Shown here one piece after another: positions 8,489 through 17,250 of a stretch of 42,111 bases of DNA (position 1 is the stretch's first letter; the number at the start of each line of letters is the position of its first letter). This DNA comes from Chthonomonadales bacterium. GTDB lineage: Bacteria > Armatimonadota > Chthonomonadetes > Chthonomonadales > CAJBBX01. Under the pieces are notes generated by a model. It saw nothing but the letters and a program-made list of their open reading frames with translations, did not search any database and had not been told where the DNA came from. The translations under genes and the position numbers were made by a program. The stretch is taken from NCBI GenBank assembly GCA_027459625.1, contig DAIDHP010000034.1, positions 1-42,111 of the forward strand, in the 5' to 3' direction.

Positions 8489-8693
8489 CATATCACATAT
8501 GAGAACCTGATGTTAAATTGATTGGTTATCCTTATTTGTGAGATTGTTCAAATAAACAGTACATCAAGAGGTAATTGCATAATTCAGAAAGCCGCACATA
8601 TCGCTGATTTCAGACATGATGAACCTGCCAAGCTGGAAATTGCGGTTGTCTGTAACAAAGCATAAATAGATTCTCCGGCATAGGGGAAAAGGG

Positions 8694-9428
8694 ATGAGAA
8701 CTCTTTTGAAAAAAAATACACTGGTTTATTGTTTGTCCTTGACGGCTTTGCTATGTTTCACTCTGTTCGCCATGGCTCAATCCAAGCGTCGGGCGAGCGG
8801 AACCGCATCCACACCCACTCAAAAATTCGTGTTCGGCGACATCACCCTGTCAAACTACGACACTCTGAGCGTGGAACTGGGCAGGCTGGCTGAAGCGAAG
8901 GGGAAAAACACTACTGTCGATTCCGTTGATGTCAAAAACAATACGAAGAGCCAATTGAAGGCGGAACATATCACTGCATATATGTTGCCGAAGACAAACA
9001 ACCAAGTGGAAAGAATTGAAGCCGAAGGCAAAGTCCATTTCCTGAACACCGTGTATTCCAAAGACAACACACAGATACAGCGTATCAGCGCCAGCGGAAG
9101 CAAGGGTGTTTACTTTAAAACGCAAAACAGGTTGACTTTGAGTGGCCCCGTCATATTCCACGCCGAGCAACCCTCCCAGGATGGCAAAACGATCAACAAA
9201 ATCGATGGGGATTCGGACAGCGCGGAATTTGATGAAAACACGGACATCCTAACCTTTGATGGAAACGTGCATGTCACAATTATCGCTCCGGAATCTTTGG
9301 ACGCCCCAGCCAAGGTGAATGGAGATCAAATCAAGGTCAATATCGGCGTCCATCCATACAAAATAGATATCCAGAGCGGCAATGTGAATTTCCATCCGAA
9401 GGAAAGCGCTCCGACTAAGTCTAAGTAA
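8694..9428 (+). CDS. LptA/OstA-like periplasmic protein
   Basis: 244 residues with a Sec signal peptide (KKNTLVYCLSLTALLCFTLF, cleaved near AMA-QS). The mature protein is built of short beta strands typical of OstA-fold proteins: ISASGSKGVYFKTQNRLTLS, then VIFHAEQ, and DSDSAEFDENTDILTFDGNV. LptA forms the periplasmic bridge carrying lipopolysaccharide to the outer membrane. It is somewhat longer than E. coli LptA (185 aa). It sits 12-21 nt upstream of lptB, a conserved arrangement. Purine-rich sequence GGGGAAAAGGG precedes the ATG. The family assignment is good; whether the ligand is true LPS is inferred. Confidence 0.75.
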   Translation: MRTLLKKNTLVYCLSLTALLCFTLFAMAQSKRRASGTASTPTQKFVFGDITLSNYDTLSVELGRLAEAKGKNTTVDSVDVKNNTKSQLKAEHITAYMLPKTNNQVERIEAEGKVHFLNTVYSKDNTQIQRISASGSKGVYFKTQNRLTLSGPVIFHAEQPSQDGKTINKIDGDSDSAEFDENTDILTFDGNVHVTIIAPESLDAPAKVNGDQIKVNIGVHPYKIDIQSGNVNFHPKESAPTKSK

Positions 9429-9449
9429 TACACTGTTGAGGTGAATCGG

Positions 9450-10169
9450 TTGGAGATTATAACGGAAGATCTGGTCAAAATTTACCGCGGGCGCAGAGTG
9501 GTGAACGGAGTCAGCTTGCAAATACGGCAAGGCGAGATAGTTGGATTACTCGGACCAAACGGCGCGGGCAAAACGACGACATTCTACATGATTGTGGGTT
9601 TGGTGCATCCAAACAGTGGGAGAGTTTTGTTAGATGGCAAGGATATCACCCATCTGCAAATGTATAGGCGCGCACGTCTGGGTGTGGGTTACCTGGCGCA
9701 GGAGCCATCTGTTTTTCGTGAATTAAGCGTAGAGGATAATCTTCGCCTAGTGTTGCAATTCTCAGGGATGGGGAAATCCGAGCAACGAACGAAGGCGAAG
9801 GAGTTGCTGGAGGAACTACATATCCCGCATTTGGGCAAAAACCTCGGGAAAACTTTATCCGGGGGCGAGCGTCGCCGCGTGGAGATTGCTCGCGCACTCG
9901 CCACCGCACCCGCGTTCATCCTGCTTGACGAGCCATTCACCGGAGTGGACCCCATAGCCATACAAGATATCCAACAGATCATCGCGCATTTAAAAGAGAA
10001 GAATATTGGCATTTTGATTACCGATCATAATGTTCAGGCAACACTGAAGATCACTGAGCGCTCCTATATTATTGCGGACGGTCAGATCATGGCTGCCGGC
10101 ACTTCCGATAAGTTGCCGGACGATCCCAAAGCGCGACGTTACTATTTCGGTGATGAATTCGGGAGTTGA
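9450..10169 (+). CDS. lptB: LPS export ABC transporter ATP-binding protein LptB
   Basis: 239 residues. All ABC ATPase motifs are present: Walker A GPNGAGKTTT, Q-loop YLAQEPSVF, signature LSGGERRRVEIARAL, Walker B FILLDEPF and the H-loop ITDHNV. The LptB-specific LAQEPSVFRELSVEDN makes it clearly LptB rather than a general ABC protein. It powers extraction of LPS from the inner membrane. The start is best placed at TTG 9450, 6 nt after GAGGTG; the in-frame GTG at 9441 overlaps that ribosome binding site. The stop overlaps the first possible start of the permease gene (TTGA). Confidence 0.93.
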   Translation: MEIITEDLVKIYRGRRVVNGVSLQIRQGEIVGLLGPNGAGKTTTFYMIVGLVHPNSGRVLLDGKDITHLQMYRRARLGVGYLAQEPSVFRELSVEDNLRLVLQFSGMGKSEQRTKAKELLEELHIPHLGKNLGKTLSGGERRRVEIARALATAPAFILLDEPFTGVDPIAIQDIQQIIAHLKEKNIGILITDHNVQATLKITERSYIIADGQIMAAGTSDKLPDDPKARRYYFGDEFGS

Positions 10170-10177
10170 AATTTCCT

Positions 10178-11320
10178 ATGCGTTTAGTAGATAAACTGAT
10201 TTGTCGCGAGTTGATCGCACCACTCTTTAACAGCATCTTTATGTTCCTGATGCTTCTTTTCGCGTCCGCATACCTGTTTAAGCTCACGGATTTGATCACC
10301 CAAGGGGTTTCTTTCGCCACCGTACTCCGAATAGGTTTGTACAGTCTTCCCACTCTTATCACTCAGACCCTACCGATGTCAATGCTGCTTGCCGCGCTGC
10401 TTGGGTTCGGGCGGTTATCCGGCGACAGTGAGCATATCGCCTTGTTTGCAAGCGGTATCTCCTTCTTTCGCATTGCCTTGCCGGTGGCGTTTCTTGGTTT
10501 GCTTGTATCGATGATCACCATAGCATGGAATGAAACAGTTGTTCCACCGGCTACTCGAGCGTATTATGATCTCTTACAACACGCCACGGAGCATATCAAA
10601 GCGACTGATAAGCCCCTCAATTACGTAATATTAAGAGGGGACGGGCACGTGGATGAGTTTGTCGACGTGGACGGCGGGTATGATGCGAAAACTCGGAGTC
10701 TGCGACGAGTGAACATTTTGAAAATGAGTGATGATCCGCGTTCTCAGGGGCAACCGGAATTGAACCTGTATGCGGATCATGCCATCGCCAAGGACCCAAA
10801 GGGGCTGGACTGGGACTATTTTGATGTCACTGTAACTTGGTTGCGACCGGAATCGAACAAGAATCTGTATGTTTATTCGCACATGAATCATGCCACCACA
10901 AGCACATTGCCTAAGAATGTCCGATTGGGTAAGGACTTTCGCGGTATTATGGAAACCGGGGTCACTGATAATCATCGACTGACTTTCGCTCAGTTGAGAA
11001 GAAAAATCAACGAAGAGCGATCCGAGGGGAGCGTCGATACTCGTGGGGACGAAGTGGATCTGTGGGAGAAGATATCTCTTCCATTGGCGAGTTTGATCTT
11101 CGGACTGGTTGGCGCCGCTCTTGGGGTGCGTCCGCATCGCGGAAGCCGGGCGATGGGTTTTGGGATTGCGGTAAGCATTATATTTGTGTATTGGGTTGTT
11201 TATCACTGGATGTATATCTTAGGCAAGACGGGGAGCTTGCCTCCCGCCTTGGCGAGTTTTATGTCGGATATTCTTGGAATGATTGCTGCGGGAGTACTGA
11301 TCGCTAGAGCGCGGCAATAA
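10178..11320 (+). CDS. LptF/LptG family LPS export permease
   Basis: 380 residues from ATG 10178 (GGGAG 12 nt upstream); a TTG at 10166 overlaps the lptB stop. Transmembrane helices cluster at the N-terminus (about residues 8-35, 50-75, 95-115) and the C-terminus (about residues 295-375). They flank a periplasmic beta-rich domain, the layout of YjgP/YjgQ (LptF/LptG) permeases. The N-terminal RLVDKLICRELIAPLF is a typical family opening. Only one permease gene is here, whereas E. coli uses an LptF-LptG heterodimer; either the partner is elsewhere or this one acts as a homodimer. Confidence 0.88.
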   Translation: MRLVDKLICRELIAPLFNSIFMFLMLLFASAYLFKLTDLITQGVSFATVLRIGLYSLPTLITQTLPMSMLLAALLGFGRLSGDSEHIALFASGISFFRIALPVAFLGLLVSMITIAWNETVVPPATRAYYDLLQHATEHIKATDKPLNYVILRGDGHVDEFVDVDGGYDAKTRSLRRVNILKMSDDPRSQGQPELNLYADHAIAKDPKGLDWDYFDVTVTWLRPESNKNLYVYSHMNHATTSTLPKNVRLGKDFRGIMETGVTDNHRLTFAQLRRKINEERSEGSVDTRGDEVDLWEKISLPLASLIFGLVGAALGVRPHRGSRAMGFGIAVSIIFVYWVVYHWMYILGKTGSLPPALASFMSDILGMIAAGVLIARARQ

Positions 11321-11787
11321 TCGGCAAGCGCGTAGATGCCTGAACTGGGAAGGACGATCATGTGATACGCTAAATCGCCTTTTGAAGCGGTGTAAACTGT
11401 TCATGCATCCTTCGAGTATTGAGGGCGTTCATATGCATAGTCATCCTGTTTTATGCTATTGCCGTGTAGTATCAGCATAATTCCTCGGTTCGGCATCACT
11501 AAAACGTTTCTATTTGGGATGTGGTCACCAAAAAAAGTTACAGCAATTAACCGACTTGTTAGTTAATTTCATATAGGCTTGATATAATAATCCATGCGTG
11601 TGTTTGATTCGGATTGGTATTGGCGGTTTGCAAAAATATGCGACAAACAGTTCAGCGCCACAAAGGATGTGTGAATAAGTCTTATTTCGAAGATGTCGTG
11701 ACTTTAAGATTTATGGATCGACTATGCGTTGGTGGGTTAATTTCGGTATATCGTTTCCGAAGAGGATCGTTAGGTGGAGGTCGTTAA
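11321..11787. other. 467-bp intergenic region
   Basis: No coding frame with protein-like composition is seen. A TATAAT at 11583-11588 with a weak TTAGTT 18 nt upstream could be a promoter for the DUF3084 gene, about 200 nt before its start. AT content rises from about 11510. No terminator with a clear T run follows the permease gene. Confidence 0.4.
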
Positions 11788-13449
11788 ATGTTTTGGACCA
11801 TTCTCGCTCTTAGCATGACGGTGTTAATGGGCGGGATTATCGCCTATAACGGAGATTTAATAGGCAGGAAATTCGGCAAGCGCCGGGTCTCCATGTTTGG
11901 CTTGCGTCCGAAACACACTGCGATCCTCATTACCAGTATTACAGGGGTGCTGATTTCCGCCGGCACGACGACTGTACTTTTTCTATTAGTCTCTCCTGTT
12001 CGCGAGGTGATACTTTCCGGCGAGCAGGCGTTGAGGATTAATCGGGTTCTGAAAAAGGAGAACTCGCAATTGGATCTTCGTATCGCTGCTCTGAAGCAGC
12101 AGGCTGTTAAAGAGAAAATTCAGGCTCGACAGACTGGCAAGCAATTATTCACCGTCGAAGCGAATTACAACAGCTCCCTTCACCGCTATCGCTTGATGCA
12201 TGGTCAGTTGTTACGCTCCCAAGCGGATATTCGGCAGGCGGTGCAAGCCGAGCGAAAATCCTTCCGCCTAATGCTGGCGGAGCAAACCAAAACTCACAAG
12301 CTTGTTGCCTATAATCAGATATTGCGCAACAAGAATCAGGCTATGTCGGAGGCGAATGAGGTTCTTGGCAGGCAGAACTTGTCTTTGGCAGAGCAAAATC
12401 ATACGCTTTCCATGACGAATGTCGAGTTGAAAAATGAAAACGACATCGAAGTGCAACGCAATGCGGAGTATATCCGCGCCAACTCCGATCTTGCTCAGCA
12501 GAATGAGCAACTCACCCGTACGAACACCGCATTGTCCAATTCAAACAAGGAACTCACTCACTCCAATGATATCGTGAAGCGAGTCAATGTGGAACTCATT
12601 AAGGCGGGGCATGACCTGATGGATGAAAATCAGCAACTTACCGCCGAAAACAAATCACTCACCGAAGAGAACAAGGAACTTATTGAAGCGAAGAAGGAGT
12701 TCGAACAGTTCAAGCAAGAATACGGACCCGGTTATCGTAATCTATTGGAAGCTTTCTTCGCACTTAGAAACAAGCATGTGGCGATTTACGGCGGTGAGGA
12801 TTTGGGGCGAACGGTGATTCCAGCCAATTCATCGCCGGATGTGGTTCGACAGGCGTTACACGATCTAGTTCAAACGGCAAGCGTCAACGCATTAACGAAA
12901 GGCGCTTCCGGCTCCGGGCAAGCTCAAGCGGTTCAGGTTGTGGATAAGGAGTTCTTCCAAAGAACCCCCATGGGGCAATATGTTCCCATCCATGTGACCG
13001 CTCAGGAGCGAATCGAGGCTATAATCAATCGAATTTCATGGCAACCGATCCCGTATTGCATCATCGCCATGGCGGTCGCAAACAGCGTTGATCAGGAGCC
13101 TGCCTCCATTGATTTTCAACCATTTCCAAACAGGCTTATCTACCCACAGGGTTATCTGATCTCCACAAAGAAGATGAATGCGTCCGAACCCATTGACAAA
13201 ATATTCACACAGTTGATAGGATTTTTAAAGGATTTAGGGCAGGAGGCGTTACAGAGGGGCATCATCCCCAAAATCGATCCGGTTACCGGATATCCGCAGG
13301 TCGGCTCGCTCAGCGCTGCGGACGTAGTCAACCTCGCCAGTGAAGTGAAATCCAAGGGGGGAGAGGTGAATGTTCAGGCGTATGCGGAGCAGGATATCTA
13401 CTCTGCCGATCCCCTTAAGATGAACTTCAAAATCGTATCCACCTTTTAA
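11788..13449 (+). CDS. DUF3084 membrane-anchored coiled-coil protein
   Basis: 553 residues. Two N-terminal transmembrane helices (about residues 3-20 and 47-70) surround the conserved GRKFGKRRVSMFGLRPKHTA loop that marks DUF3084. Residues about 85-320 are a long coiled coil rich in Asn, Gln and Leu heptads, with repeats such as NSNKELTHSND, TNVELKNEND and LTEENKELIEA. A globular C-terminal domain follows. The function of DUF3084 is unknown; such proteins are known mainly from cyanobacteria and related groups. The next gene (YqgF-like) starts 18 nt after the stop, an arrangement I recall from cyanobacteria. The start ATG follows a GGTGGAGG ribosome binding region. Confidence 0.85.
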   Translation: MFWTILALSMTVLMGGIIAYNGDLIGRKFGKRRVSMFGLRPKHTAILITSITGVLISAGTTTVLFLLVSPVREVILSGEQALRINRVLKKENSQLDLRIAALKQQAVKEKIQARQTGKQLFTVEANYNSSLHRYRLMHGQLLRSQADIRQAVQAERKSFRLMLAEQTKTHKLVAYNQILRNKNQAMSEANEVLGRQNLSLAEQNHTLSMTNVELKNENDIEVQRNAEYIRANSDLAQQNEQLTRTNTALSNSNKELTHSNDIVKRVNVELIKAGHDLMDENQQLTAENKSLTEENKELIEAKKEFEQFKQEYGPGYRNLLEAFFALRNKHVAIYGGEDLGRTVIPANSSPDVVRQALHDLVQTASVNALTKGASGSGQAQAVQVVDKEFFQRTPMGQYVPIHVTAQERIEAIINRISWQPIPYCIIAMAVANSVDQEPASIDFQPFPNRLIYPQGYLISTKKMNASEPIDKIFTQLIGFLKDLGQEALQRGIIPKIDPVTGYPQVGSLSAADVVNLASEVKSKGGEVNVQAYAEQDIYSADPLKMNFKIVSTF

Positions 13450-13466
13450 GCGTGAAGGATAGGGTC

Positions 13467-13910
13467 ATGCCGAATCAACTTGATCAAAACGGCTTGGCAA
13501 CGGTTATCGCAATTGACCCAGGCAGAGCCAAATGCGGATTGGCAATTCTTTCCGAAAAGGGGGAAATCTTATATCGTTCCGTGGATCGCCCGGGCTGCAT
13601 TCAACGTCTTCTCCCTGAATTGATAGACAAATATCATCCATTCGCCCTAATTGTCGGGGACGGCACGGGAAGTCAGTTGATGGTTCGTCAATGCAAGTTG
13701 AGCGCGACGGAGTTGCCGATTCATAAGGTGGATGAAAGTCACTCCTCGGAACAGGCGCGGAAAAGATATCTGATGGAGAACCCGCCAAAGGGCTGGCGTC
13801 GCATAATTCCTCAAGCATTGCGCGTTCCTGACGCACCTTACGATGATTACGTCGCAGTAATATTGGCGGAACGATGGTTGCGTGAAAAGTCTATCATCAA
13901 ACCTGATTAA
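13467..13910 (+). CDS. YqgF/RuvX-like RNase H-fold protein
   Basis: 147 residues from ATG 13467 (AAGGA 7 nt upstream); a GTG at 13452 is also in frame. The first strand, VIAIDPGRAKCGLAI, carries the acidic DPGxxxxG motif of the YqgF/RuvC-like RNase H fold. LIVGDGTGSQ and VDESHSSEQAR correspond to later strands with further acidic residues, and YDDYVAVILA is the final helix. YqgF (RuvX) matures the 5' end of 16S rRNA, but this is a divergent branch and could act on another substrate. It is tightly linked to DUF3084. Confidence 0.75.
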   Translation: MPNQLDQNGLATVIAIDPGRAKCGLAILSEKGEILYRSVDRPGCIQRLLPELIDKYHPFALIVGDGTGSQLMVRQCKLSATELPIHKVDESHSSEQARKRYLMENPPKGWRRIIPQALRVPDAPYDDYVAVILAERWLREKSIIKPD

Positions 13911-13988
13911 ACGAGTTGAAGATAGGATTATGGATCCGCCGTGTTATCCATGAATGAAATAATTTCCAAAAATACCTGAAGCCAATAA

Positions 13989-14016
13989 TTGATTTGTATC
14001 GTAGTGACTGTATATT
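13989..14016 (+). promoter_or_regulatory. Candidate sigma-70 promoter for the Met-rich gene
   Basis: TTGATT at 13989-13994 and TATATT at 14011-14016 are separated by 16 nt, about 140 nt upstream of the ATG at 14156. The gap holds no gene. The match is moderate and unsupported by other data. Confidence 0.35.
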
Positions 14017-14155
14017 GCTTTTCAAAGGAACGATGTGAGATATATCATGATTAGGCTACAATGTAAGGGCTAAGATCATGTAATCGTTTCCAAGTGTCGT
14101 TTGCTGATTATTTCGTGTGTGTAACAACACCCTCTATCGAACAGGAGAATTATCG

Positions 14156-15094
14156 ATGAAGACTAAAATGTTTCCGGCCCTCGCATTATGTTCGATGATA
14201 GCCTTGACAGCGATCGGAGCTAACTCGACCCATGCGCAGCAATCGGTAATTGTTGCACCGAGTCAAACATACTCGCTCCGCGCTGTGTATACCAAGAACG
14301 AAGCATTGCTTTACAAAATGACCATGAACATGAAGACGGATGTAACTAATGAAAATGGGGTCAGCATACTCCCGAACGGGCCGATGGCGACTCAATCCAC
14401 TGCAAACATCCGGATGAATACGACCGATGTGAAACCGGATGGTTCCGCGACAATGGTCGTGCAGACGACTGGAATGAAAATGAGCATGAACGGACAGGAG
14501 ATGATGGCTCCCAACCCGCCAATTATCACAATGGAAGTAAATAAATACGGCATGGCGAAAATGAGCGGGATGGAAAATAAAAATATGCCAGGGATGCAGA
14601 TGATGATGAAAATGATGAATTTTCAAAACATGCCTACCATGGCGGCGTTATTGCCCAAAGTTCCAGTCAAGGTCGGTGATACCTGGACAAGCGTCATTCC
14701 CTCTCCTATGGATAAAACGGTCAATCTAACAGTTAAGAGCAAACTTCTAGGCGTGGAGACAATTAACGGACAAGAGACATTAAAGATATCACAGTCCTTC
14801 ACGATGCCCATGAATATGATGATGGGCAAAGATGGTCCCACGCAGGATGCTGCGAGCGCGATGATGACCATGACAGGATCCATAACTGCGGATTCCATAG
14901 ATTACATCCTGCCGACCAATGCGCGATTGATCAAAATGGAGACGAAGATGTCGGGGGCGATGAATATGAACATGCAAAACAAGCAGAACGCCAACGCCAA
15001 CGCCGCCAAAAATATGAACATCAATATAACAGGTGATGTTAGCATGAATCTATCAAAGGCGGATATCGAAATTCCAACGCAAAATGGCAATTGA
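14156..15094 (+). CDS. Methionine-rich exported protein of unknown function
   Basis: 312 residues from ATG 14156, which has AGGAG 8 nt upstream; an earlier in-frame start at 14117 lacks one. Signal peptide about residues 1-27 (KMFPALALCSMIALTAIGA, cleavage near THA-QQ). The mature chain has an extraordinary number of Met residues in clusters such as MPGMQMMMKMMNF, MKMSMNGQEMM and MPMNMMMG. The core around VPVKVGDTWTSVIPSP and LLGVETINGQETLKIS resembles beta-rich exported proteins (DUF6263-like), so the fold is probably a lipid- or ligand-binding barrel. Met clusters could bind copper(I) or silver, or act as an oxidant sink; that is speculation. A strong terminator follows. Confidence 0.7.
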   Translation: MKTKMFPALALCSMIALTAIGANSTHAQQSVIVAPSQTYSLRAVYTKNEALLYKMTMNMKTDVTNENGVSILPNGPMATQSTANIRMNTTDVKPDGSATMVVQTTGMKMSMNGQEMMAPNPPIITMEVNKYGMAKMSGMENKNMPGMQMMMKMMNFQNMPTMAALLPKVPVKVGDTWTSVIPSPMDKTVNLTVKSKLLGVETINGQETLKISQSFTMPMNMMMGKDGPTQDAASAMMTMTGSITADSIDYILPTNARLIKMETKMSGAMNMNMQNKQNANANAAKNMNINITGDVSMNLSKADIEIPTQNGN

Positions 15095-15130
15095 TTTACT
15101 TTGATTGCATGCGTCTGTTCTTTGGACGAC

Positions 15131-15165
15131 AAGACCCCTCCGATTGAAGGGGTCTTCCTTTTCTT
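15131..15165 (+). terminator. Rho-independent terminator after the Met-rich gene
   Basis: A 9-bp perfect stem, AAGACCCCT (15131-15139) with AGGGGTCTT (15148-15156), has an 8-nt loop and is followed by CCTTTTCTT. It lies 37 nt after the stop codon. Confidence 0.9.
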
Positions 15166-15284
15166 ATGCAGTGAATTGCACTATTTCATCTCATTACACA
15201 TCTCTTATGTAAGCTCTTTCGCCCATCCTGATATGGACGAATAAAGCCCATACCTCATATTTTGGATTTAACTCATCCGGATGA

Positions 15285-16192
15285 CGACCTTTCAATTATC
15301 AGTCGGGGCAGGAGATGTTTGGATTTTTCCTGCCGGAGTCTTTGACTCTCCTGCTGCCGGAAGTCGCTCTCGATATCGTCCTTGCGCATCTTCGTTCGCA
15401 TAACAAGGAGTTGTTCAATCACGGACCTTGGGGCAGGCATCGCGAACCTGTTGTGTTGACGGTAATTCCATGGAGAAGCGGGCTTGGTTCGACTCTGTTG
15501 CATTTGGAGTTCAGGCAAGTATATCCAGAGGCTTTCCCCGCAGGATATGGGAGTATTTCATGATGCTGACGCTTTGCGAGAAGACCCTCATCCTTCCCTT
15601 GGTATTGTATCTCTGTCCCGGCGATGGGATCACGGAGGAGGGGCACGACGTGATGTTGCACGGCAAGACGGTGAGCGTGTTTCGCTGCACGGCGATTTAT
15701 CTTCCCGATTTGTGGGAGGAGGACCACTGGGACGAAGGCAACATCCTCTGCCCCGCAATATGCTCCTTGATGGGGAGCAGAATTCGCAAGAACCTGGCAA
15801 GAAGGGATCGGGCTTACGAGTATAGTGCATCCGCGCCTGTCGAAGAGGAGAGGCGTTCCGTTCTATTGAACATGGTGGATCAGTACCTATTCTTAACGAT
15901 CGTGAAACTGTGGAATGGAATGCGTGGATGCGAAGGAGGTAAGGTAAGGAGAATGTTGTCGCAATGGCATGTGAAGGGTATCAATGAAGGAAAGACGCTG
16001 GGCAAAGCGTAAGGAAAGGCTGAAGGGAAGCGAGAGACGCTGCTCTGACAAATGAGGGTTAAATTCGGTCAGATACCGGAAAGCGTGGAAACGCTGATAA
16101 ATGGAATTAAAGGTCCTGAGATGTTGGATGAATTGGCGGACCGGGTGCTCTTCGCCAATTCGTTGGAGGAAATGAATATCGAAACAACATAG
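15285..16192 (+). pseudogene. Rpn-family (PD-(D/E)XK nuclease/putative transposase) pseudogene
   Basis: Fragments in two frames join into one protein. From 15315 comes MFGFFLPESLTLLLPEVA, then TLLHLEFRQVYPEAFP. From 15536 in another frame comes RRIWEYFMMLTL, then LYLCPGDGITEEGHDVML. Together they match the Rpn nuclease/transposase family (HLEF..., then PRRxWEY). Restoring one C to the CCCC at 15536-15539 rejoins the frames. Two in-frame stops follow: TAA at 16010-16012, inside the family's typical EGK-repeat tail, and TGA at 16046-16048 (from CGA by a single change). The C-terminal domain (KFGQIPESVETLINGIK, then LADRVLFANSLEEM) then reads in the same frame to TAG at 16190-16192. The usual N-terminal HDxLFK motif is not intact. 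Three lesions make this a decayed gene rather than a sequencing artefact alone. Confidence 0.8.
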
Positions 16193-16266
16193 TCTTCATT
16201 GACTATTAGAGATTTAAGGGAGGGGGTAAGGACATATCGACAGGATAGCTAAGGGAGCGTATAGAA

Positions 16267-16297
16267 AACGAAAAGCAATATCCCCTATGAAAGGGAT
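16267..16297 (-). terminator. Possible terminator after folP
   Basis: On the minus strand ATCCC (16293-16297) pairs with GGGAT (16280-16284) around an 8-nt loop, followed by the T-rich ATTGCTTTTCGTTTTC. It lies about 19 nt after the folP stop. The stem is short, so confidence is limited. Confidence 0.4.
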
Positions 16298-16315
16298 GAA
16301 TTGAATCAGAGTTCT

Positions 16316-17173
16316 TCAATGGAACAAAATGGCATCCGTCATTTGCGCCACTCTCTTCATTTCACGAACATCATGAACTCTTACAATGTTCGCCCCTTTA
16401 GCGATACTTATAGCCACGCTGGCTGCCGTCCCCTCCACGCGTTCCTCGGGCGGTAGTCCTCCTAGCATCTTACCAATGAAGCTTTTACGCGATGTGCCAA
16501 TAAGAACCGGATATCCCATTTCGCAGAATTCATTCAATCGTCTTAAAATTTCCAGATTGTGCATTGTCGTCTTGCCAAAACCTATGCCTGGGTCGATGAT
16601 GATGTGATCTTTGGGTATGCCTTGTGATAAGCCATAGTCAGCTTGCTGTGTCAGCCATTTATTTACATCGCATACAACGTCCTCATAAGTCGGGTTGATC
16701 TGCATGTTCTTGGGAGACCCCTGAATGTGCATGATGCATACCATCGCCCCTCGCTCGGCTACCACACTCGCCATCGCCGGATCGAAACTTAATCCGCTGA
16801 TATCGTTCACAAGGCAAGCCCCTGCCTCGATCGCATGACGGGCAGTTTCCGCCTTGTAGGTGTCCACGGAGATGGGAATCGGACGCTCGGATGAGATATG
16901 GGAAATAACAGGTAAAATACGGTCCAGTTCTTCCTGAAGCGGCAAGGGATATGAGCCTGGGCGTGTGGATTCCCCGCCGACATCCAAAATATCCGCCCCC
17001 TCTTCGATCAAACGCATCGCGCGGTCGTATGCGTCAGCCTGATTGAAATACTTCCCACCATCGGAGAATGAATCGGGGGTTATATTGAGTATTCCCATGA
17101 TTAGAGTGTGATGCCGTTCCATCTCAGATTTGAGGGTGGCGTAAAATGAAGAGTTCATAATATGATAATCCAT
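16316..17173 (-). CDS. folP: Dihydropteroate synthase FolP
   Basis: 285 residues, TIM-barrel enzyme that condenses p-aminobenzoate with hydroxymethyl-dihydropterin pyrophosphate in folate synthesis. The pyrophosphate-binding opening MGILNITPDSFSDGG is canonical, followed by DILDVGGESTRPGS, ISVDTYKAETARHAI, LVNDISGL, IDPGIGFGKT, PVLIGTSRKSFIGKM and the final IVRVHDV. All pterin- and sulfonamide-contact motifs look normal. There is no clear ribosome binding site before ATG 17173, and ATG 17158 is an alternative. No other folate gene is adjacent. The upstream TPR gene ends 78 nt before it on the same strand. Confidence 0.95.
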   Translation of the reverse strand: MDYHIMNSSFYATLKSEMERHHTLIMGILNITPDSFSDGGKYFNQADAYDRAMRLIEEGADILDVGGESTRPGSYPLPLQEELDRILPVISHISSERPIPISVDTYKAETARHAIEAGACLVNDISGLSFDPAMASVVAERGAMVCIMHIQGSPKNMQINPTYEDVVCDVNKWLTQQADYGLSQGIPKDHIIIDPGIGFGKTTMHNLEILRRLNEFCEMGYPVLIGTSRKSFIGKMLGGLPPEERVEGTAASVAISIAKGANIVRVHDVREMKRVAQMTDAILFH

Positions 17174-17250
17174 GGGAATGATGCTACGGCACAGTTAATT
17201 CATTTACGAACCAACGTGACTTGGATCTTCCAAACGTATTGAAGGAGTGG

